From: Bordetella genomosp. 13
Lineage (GTDB): Bacteria > Pseudomonadota > Gammaproteobacteria > Burkholderiales > Burkholderiaceae_B
Length of the DNA stretch: 64,000 nucleotides
Direction: 5' to 3'
Assembly: GCF_002119665.1 (NCBI RefSeq)
Contig: NZ_CP021111.1
Span: forward strand, 3,286,001 to 3,350,000
Shown: positions 57,965 to 64,000 of the stretch, piece by piece
Numbering within the stretch: position 1 is the stretch's first letter
Layout of the letters: every line of letters starts with the position of its first letter
Translations under genes and position numbers: made by a program
The notes under the pieces: generated by a model
Database searches by the model: none
Told to the model about the DNA's origin: nothing
The model's input: only the letters and a program-made list of their open reading frames with translations

Positions 57965-58010
57965 AGCACCTCCTCCACAGCGCCCCGCGCAAGCGCGTCG
58001 CGCAACGAAC

Positions 58011-59093
58011 TCAGGACACGTTGCGCGGCGGGATACCGGTGTCGGTATCGTCCGGCGGCGAGAACAGGTCCCAACACGCCACGAACAAGGCGGCGATCAG
58101 CGGCCCGATGACGAAGCCGTTCAGGCCGAACAGCGCCATGCCGCCCAGCGTGGAAATCAGCACGACATAGTCGGGCAGCTTCGTGTCCTTGCCGACCAGC
58201 AGCGGGCGCAGCACGTTGTCCACCATTCCGATGACCAGCACGCCGAACGCGATCAGCACGATGCCCTGCCACGTGTCGCCCGTCAGCAGGAAATAGACCG
58301 CCACCGGCGCCCAGATCAGCCCAGCCCCGATGGCTGGCAACAGCGACAGGAACGCCATCACCACGCCCCACAAAAGCGCGCCCTGGATGCCCAGTATCCA
58401 GAAGATGATGCCGCCCAGCACGCCCTGCACCGCGGCCACCGCCACGTTGCCCTTGACGGTGGCGCGGATCACGGTGGTGAACTTGCGGAACAGGTGCTGC
58501 TTGTGCATGTCGCTCAGGGGCACCGCGCGCCGCACGCGGCGCGACAGCGCCGAACCATCGCGCAACAGGAAGAACAGCAGATACATCATCACGCCGAAGC
58601 TCACCAGGAACTGGAACGTGTCCTGGCCGATGTTGAAGGCCTGCGTCGCCATGAACTGGCTCGCCTGCATGGCGCCCGACGTCAGCTTGTCCTGGATGCC
58701 CTTGACGTCGCCCACGTCGAAGCGGGCCAGCAGGTTCTGCACGGGCGTGGGCAAGGCGGCGATGGCCTGCTGGAAGTACACGCCGAAATCCAGATTGCCC
58801 GACCGCATGCTCTGGTAAAGGTTCGCGCCCTCTTGCACCAAGGACGCGGCGATCAGCGTCATGGGCAGGATGACCAGCAGCAACACGATGAGCAGAGTCA
58901 GCAACGCGGACACATTGCGCCGCCCTCCCACGCGCGTCAGGATGCGGCGGTGCACCGGCGCGAAGATGATGGCGAGGATGGCGCCCCAGAATACCGCGCC
59001 CCAGAACGGCAGCAGCACCCAGGCGAACGCCACGGACACCACGATCAGCAGGTAATGGAAGGTTCTGTCGTGCATCAAGCTGGACTTGGTCAT
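58011..59093 (-). CDS. AI-2E/PerM family permease
   Basis: A 360-residue inner-membrane protein of the TqsA/YhhQ-type PerM family with about eight helices. It has VSVAFAWVLLPFWGAVFWG near 17-35, FKFTTVIRATVKG-type residues, GVLGGIIFWILGIQGALLWG near 232-251 and NVLRPLLVGKDTKLPDYVVLIS near 300. Members export small molecules or couple to Na+/H+; no ligand is inferred. Confidence 0.88.
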   Translation of the reverse strand: MTKSSLMHDRTFHYLLIVVSVAFAWVLLPFWGAVFWGAILAIIFAPVHRRILTRVGGRRNVSALLTLLIVLLLVILPMTLIAASLVQEGANLYQSMRSGNLDFGVYFQQAIAALPTPVQNLLARFDVGDVKGIQDKLTSGAMQASQFMATQAFNIGQDTFQFLVSFGVMMYLLFFLLRDGSALSRRVRRAVPLSDMHKQHLFRKFTTVIRATVKGNVAVAAVQGVLGGIIFWILGIQGALLWGVVMAFLSLLPAIGAGLIWAPVAVYFLLTGDTWQGIVLIAFGVLVIGMVDNVLRPLLVGKDTKLPDYVVLISTLGGMALFGLNGFVIGPLIAALFVACWDLFSPPDDTDTGIPPRNVS

Positions 59094-59163
59094 GAGCCAT
59101 CCATAAGGCCGCGGCCACCGCGAGACGGGCCATTGTACAGAGAGGTACTGGTATCCGAACCGC

Positions 59164-59868
59164 TCAGGGCGTGGGCGAGCGCAACGCTTGCAGCTGCCGC
59201 GCCGCCGCGTCGATGTCGCCCGAACGCCCGTTCAGTTGGGTAAGCAGTGTGTTGAACCGGGCCTGGACCGATGGGTCGCGCACCTGGGCCAGCGGCCCGT
59301 CGATCAGCAACTGCCCCGCATGCGTCTGCGCGAATTGCGCGACGCGATGGGCATCGGCCAGCGTGTCCAATATGGCGGGGTAGACGGCAAGCAGCGCAGC
59401 CGCCGGCTCGGTCACCGCATGGTGATAGGCAGGCGCATAGGCCTGCTTCAAGTCGTCGGCCTGCAACAGCGTCGCGCGCGCCTCGTCCGCCCGCGCCAGC
59501 GCCTGCATCAAGTCCCGGCGGCGCTGCTCCAGACGCCCGCGCAGCGCTTCGAACTGTGCGCCGCGCTCGGCGATTTCTCCCAAGCTGTGCAGGCTCAGCG
59601 TCCGTAGCGCCTGGTCCAGTTCGTCCATGCCGGCCCCAAGCGCCTGCTGGAACGCTTCGATGACTTCGTAGTGCTCGTCGTAGTCACCCAGTTCCTCGCG
59701 CTCGTGGTCGGAAAGCCGAGGCGCCAGAGCGCCGGGGGCATCCAGCACGCGCGTCTGAAGGAAATGGATGAACGCCGCCCGTTGCTGCGGTTCGCGGTCG
59801 ACGCAGCCGGCCAGGGCCAGCACGCCGGCGAACAGCCATAGGCAGGACAGGCGGTAGAAAAATCCCAT
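59164..59868 (-). CDS. DUF3053-like (YiaF-type) lipoprotein
   Basis: A 234-residue protein. The start MGFFYRLSCLWLFAGVLALAGC ends with lipobox LAGC (Cys22). The mature part is helical and charged, with FIHFLQTRVLDAPG, LSDHEREELGDYDEHYE and LYPAILDTLADAH-like segments, matching the DUF3053 layout. ATG 59866-59868 has AGGAGG 11 bases upstream; an upstream ATG at 59889 is less likely. Function unknown. Confidence 0.75.
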   Translation of the reverse strand: MGFFYRLSCLWLFAGVLALAGCVDREPQQRAAFIHFLQTRVLDAPGALAPRLSDHEREELGDYDEHYEVIEAFQQALGAGMDELDQALRTLSLHSLGEIAERGAQFEALRGRLEQRRRDLMQALARADEARATLLQADDLKQAYAPAYHHAVTEPAAALLAVYPAILDTLADAHRVAQFAQTHAGQLLIDGPLAQVRDPSVQARFNTLLTQLNGRSGDIDAAARQLQALRSPTP

Positions 59869-60416
59869 CGACTTGCCGTCCTCCTGCATGGCTGCTCTGG
59901 TTGCGCAGCTTATCCGATACCCTGCCGAACAAGCCGCCACCCTCGGATTTTGTTGCCATCGAAGCGGCCTGTGACAGGACGGCGACAAATTATCTTGACA
60001 AAACAAGCGGTTACGCTTATAGTGTTGAAACTTCGCCGACGCGGCCACAGAATAACTACGCAAAACAGCTGCGGCGCCCCGAGCAGGTCTCTTCCAGGTT
60101 TGTCCTCGCCACCCCGCCTAGCAAGGCTTGGGCTGGCAATCGATCCCCGGGTTTCCAACGCTAGTCGGCAAGCATGCGCCGCCTGCGCCATCAGGCACAG
60201 GCTTGGCTCCTTCTGGTCCAGCATCCGCTCAACCCGTCCGCGAATTCCGCCGACGTCGCGCATGCCAGCTCCCGTCCAGAGCCCGCTGACGCATGGCGCC
60301 GACGGCGCCGTGCGGTCACGCAGCTGCAATGCACTCGGGCCATAGTGGTCCGTGCCATCGCTCCGGTTCTCCGGGGCACAAGCAGTTCCCATAACTACAA
60401 CGCAAAGAGAGAAAAC
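59869..60416. other. Long non-coding stretch with strong promoter
   Basis: 548 bp without a convincing gene. It starts with the upstream region of the DUF3053-like gene, then a near-consensus promoter at 59995-60023, then about 390 bp of leader-like DNA. ATAACTACGCAAA-type text recurs near 60052 and just before the next gene. I see no riboswitch family I can name. Confidence 0.5.
59995..60023 (+). promoter_or_regulatory. Near-consensus sigma70 promoter
   Basis: TTGACA at 59995-60000 and TATAGT at 60018-60023 are spaced by 17 bp. It points to the gene at 60417, with a predicted start near 60030. Confidence 0.75.
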
Positions 60417-60695
60417 ATGAGCAAATTGACTACCCCCCTGCTGCGCCGTCCGCAGCACATCGCGCTGGACGACACGCCCATCCACGTGGGCGACATCGTG
60501 CATCTGCAGCCGGCCGATGGTCCCGCCATTCGCGCGCAGGTCATCTACAACGCGCCGCTGAATGGCCAGGTCACCTACACCACCGACCTGGTGCGTTGCG
60601 CCGGCGGCGACAGCGGCAACAAGACGCGCATCCGCTTCCGCCACGAGCACGTGCATCGCATCGAGCCCGCACGGCGCCGCGCGGCCGTCGCCTGA
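60417..60695 (+). CDS. Hypothetical protein (92 aa)
   Basis: A basic 92-residue protein: MSKLTTPLLRRPQHIALDD, then IHVGDIVHLQPADGPAIR, a TYTTDLVRCAGG middle, and an Arg/His-rich end. AAAGAGAG lies before the ATG at 60417. I do not recognise the family; the beta-rich pattern suggests a small barrel. It lies at the end of the long leader from the promoter at 59995. Confidence 0.65.
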   Translation: MSKLTTPLLRRPQHIALDDTPIHVGDIVHLQPADGPAIRAQVIYNAPLNGQVTYTTDLVRCAGGDSGNKTRIRFRHEHVHRIEPARRRAAVA

Positions 60696-60778
60696 TCGCG
60701 GGCGCCGGTCGGCCGGCCGGCGGCCTCGCGCCGGGTGCGTGATAAAGTGCGCCGGTCGTCCGTATCTCCGCTCACGCC

Positions 60779-61468
60779 ATGTCCTATACCCGCCACCCGG
60801 TGCACGTCTGGGATTTGCCGACCCGCCTGTTCCACTGGGCGTTCGCCGCCTGTGTCGTCGGAGCCTACGTCTGCGTGAAGCTGGGCGGCCTGTACATGGA
60901 CTGGCACGTCCGGTTAGGTCTTGCGGCGCTGGGGCTGGTGGTGTTCCGGATTGTCTGGGGCTTCATCGGCCCGCATCACGCCCGATTCTTCAACTTCGTA
61001 CGCGGTCCTCGCGCCGTTGTCGCCTATCTGCGCGGAGCCGCCACGCGGGGCGGCCATAACCCGCTGGGGGCGCTGTCCGTGCTGGCCATGCTGCTGGCGA
61101 TCGGCGTACAGGCAGCCACCGGGCTGTTCATCACCGACGACATCATGGTGCAGGGCCCCTTGTTCGGCCGGGTCGACGAGTCCACGTCCAACCTGATGGC
61201 GTGGGTGCACCACACCAACGAATGGATCATGATCGCGCTGGTGGCGCTGCACCTGGCCGCCATCATCTGGTATGCGCTGGTGCGCCGCCAGCGGCTGGTG
61301 GGCGCGATGATCACCGGCAACATGCCGGCCGGCCATCTGGCCGACGATGCGATCTCCAGTGACGACGGCCCGGCCGTGTGGCTGAGGGCCATCGTACTGG
61401 CCGCCTGCGCCGCGGGACTGATCTGGTGGATCCAGTCGCTGGAAGCGGCGGCGAGCTTTTCCTATTGA
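60779..61468 (+). CDS. Cytochrome b561-type membrane protein
   Basis: A 229-residue, four-helix inner-membrane cytochrome b. Haem-ligand histidines are visible in VWDLPTRLFHWAF (His18), MDWHVRLGLAALGL (His43), NEWIMIALVALHLAAI, and HHTNEW near 143. It resembles the b-type partner of cytochrome c and Ni-Fe hydrogenase. It is convergent with the cytochrome c' gene, and the two may exchange electrons. Confidence 0.87.
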   Translation: MSYTRHPVHVWDLPTRLFHWAFAACVVGAYVCVKLGGLYMDWHVRLGLAALGLVVFRIVWGFIGPHHARFFNFVRGPRAVVAYLRGAATRGGHNPLGALSVLAMLLAIGVQAATGLFITDDIMVQGPLFGRVDESTSNLMAWVHHTNEWIMIALVALHLAAIIWYALVRRQRLVGAMITGNMPAGHLADDAISSDDGPAVWLRAIVLAACAAGLIWWIQSLEAAASFSY

Positions 61469-61510
61469 AGCGCCGCGCGGCGACCAGAACCGGCCGCCGC
61501 TTTCAAGGCC

Positions 61511-61969
61511 TCAGGGCCGCTGGCGATAAGAGTCGTGGCAGGCCTTGCAGCTGGCGCCCACGTCGCCATAGGCCGCGCGCAGCTGCGCCAGGTCGCCCGA
61601 ATCCGCGGCCGCCGCCAGCTTGCCGACATTGGCCCGGAAGGCGTCCTGCTTCTGCTTGAAGTCCGCGGCGCCGCTCCAGACCGCGGGGCGCGCATGGCCG
61701 CCCTCGGTGCCGGCGCCGAACGCCGTCCAGGGCAAGGCCGACAGGGTCTGCAGCACCTGCACGTTGGCCTTGATCTGGGCTGCATCGTACGGGGCCTGGC
61801 CGCGCACCACCGGCTGCATGCGGCCGAAGTGCGAAGCGATCAGGCTCAGGGCCGATTGCCGGTACTTGACGGCGTCTTCGGGCTTGGCGAATTGCGCGGA
61901 GGACGGCGCCGCCCAGAACGCCGCGCCCATACAGGCGAGCACGGCGGCAGCCGCGGACAACTTCTTCAT
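61511..61969 (-). CDS. Cytochrome c'
   Basis: Periplasmic four-helix cytochrome of 152 residues with a signal peptide (about 1-25, ending SSAQ). The C-terminal haem motif CKACHDSYR is at about 141-149, and FAKPEDAVKYRQSALSLI near the mature start is typical. Members bind NO and CO. It is convergent with the b561 gene. Confidence 0.92.
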   Translation of the reverse strand: MKKLSAAAAVLACMGAAFWAAPSSAQFAKPEDAVKYRQSALSLIASHFGRMQPVVRGQAPYDAAQIKANVQVLQTLSALPWTAFGAGTEGGHARPAVWSGAADFKQKQDAFRANVGKLAAAADSGDLAQLRAAYGDVGASCKACHDSYRQRP

Positions 61970-62072
61970 GTATGAACTCCTGGAGTGAATGTTCTAGCGG
62001 TGAGCGCTTGTCGCAAGCGCACCGCTGCGGCGGCTTCAGGAGCGATGGCAGCAGCGGCGCGCCCCGCTTGGA

Positions 62073-63695
<1,623 letters not shown>

Positions 63696-64000
63696 ATGAA
63701 ACTGATCGGCTCGCTTACCAGTCCTTACGTCCGTAAAGTGCGCGTCGTCATGGCCGAGAAAAAGCTGGACTACAAGCTCGAGCTCGAGAACGTCTGGGCT
63801 GCCGACACGCAGATCCAGAAGTTCAACCCCCTGGGCAAGGTCCCCTGCCTGGTCATGGAAGACGGCGGCGCGCTGTTCGACTCGCGCGTCATCGTCGAAT
63901 ACCTCGACACCCTGTCGCCCGTGGCGCGGCTGCTGCCGCAGTCCGGCCGCGAGCGCGCCGCGGTCAAGTGCTGGGAAGCCATCGCCGATGGCCTGCTCGA
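63696..64000 (+). CDS. Glutathione S-transferase/SspA-like protein, N-terminal part (cut by window edge)
   Basis: The first 101 codons show a thioredoxin-fold GST N-domain: MKLIGSLTSPYVRKVRVV, NPLGKVPCLVMEDGGALFDS and VEYLDTLSP. The helical C-domain starts before the window ends. The SPYVRKVR motif is typical of bacterial GSTs of the purB neighbourhood, with stringent-starvation protein A as alternative. Only the start is visible, so its exact group is open. Confidence 0.85.
   Translation, partial: MKLIGSLTSPYVRKVRVVMAEKKLDYKLELENVWAADTQIQKFNPLGKVPCLVMEDGGALFDSRVIVEYLDTLSPVARLLPQSGRERAAVKCWEAIADGLL

Overview
The window is high-GC, gene-dense chromosomal DNA of a betaproteobacterium, most likely family Alcaligenaceae (Bordetella or a close relative such as Achromobacter). 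The pointers are gene order (xseA / exbB-exbD-lpxK-Trm112-kdsB-adk, argD-argF-argG), three tripartite-tricarboxylate (Bug/TctC) binding proteins, a DUF3579-like gene beside argD, and GTG/TTG starts in a GC-rich background. The species call is inference from organisation; no similarity search was possible.

Region 1 (1-9060) is housekeeping: the 5' end of xseA, a divergent ExbB/ExbD-type pair, lipid A and Kdo genes (lpxK, kdsB), adk, a short-chain dehydrogenase, murJ, an orphan FecR-like regulator and rpsT. Region 2 (9104-19314) is a two-armed catabolic regulon for an unidentified sugar acid. The leftward arm holds a DapA-like lyase, SMP-30 lactonase, GntR/FCD regulator, Ldh-type dehydrogenase, IlvD/Edd dehydratase and HpaI-type aldolase. 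The rightward arm holds two Bug proteins and a 2-hydroxyacid dehydrogenase. Both diverge from a control region with a near-consensus promoter overlapped by two palindromes.

Region 3 (19359-25159) carries argD, argF, argG, a third Bug protein and a single-domain response regulator. Region 4 (25241-32272) runs leftward: kup, a two-component pair, exbD-exbB-tonB behind a Fur-like box, tRNA-Val and hupB. Region 5 (32585-40200) has a PLP sulfhydrylase, rlmB, rnr, and a cdsA-plsC-DTW block between two identical tRNA-Leu(CAG) genes. Region 6 (40431-46562) encodes a cyanide-insensitive-type bd oxidase, a di-haem and a tri-haem cytochrome c, and an ArsB-type carrier. Region 7 (46648-53234) has an FMN glutamate-synthase-like protein, a phospholipase D-family lipoprotein, an egtD-egtB ergothioneine pair and a CAT-anticodon tRNA.

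Region 8 (53235-55740) directly follows that tRNA and is a decayed prophage islet: a small terminase subunit with at least three frameshifts, an Rz1-like spanin with one frameshift, a DUF2513-like protein and a broken small gene. Region 9 (55763-64000) returns to ordinary genes: a nitroreductase, a Gln/Pro-rich secreted protein, ynfA, an AI-2E/PerM permease, a DUF3053-like lipoprotein, cytochromes b561 and c', purB and the start of a GST/SspA-like gene. Two 15-bp minisatellites and a long promoter-driven leader lie here.

Most long antisense ORFs are GC-rich shadows of these genes and are not listed. No insertion sequence, CRISPR array or intact prophage was seen.
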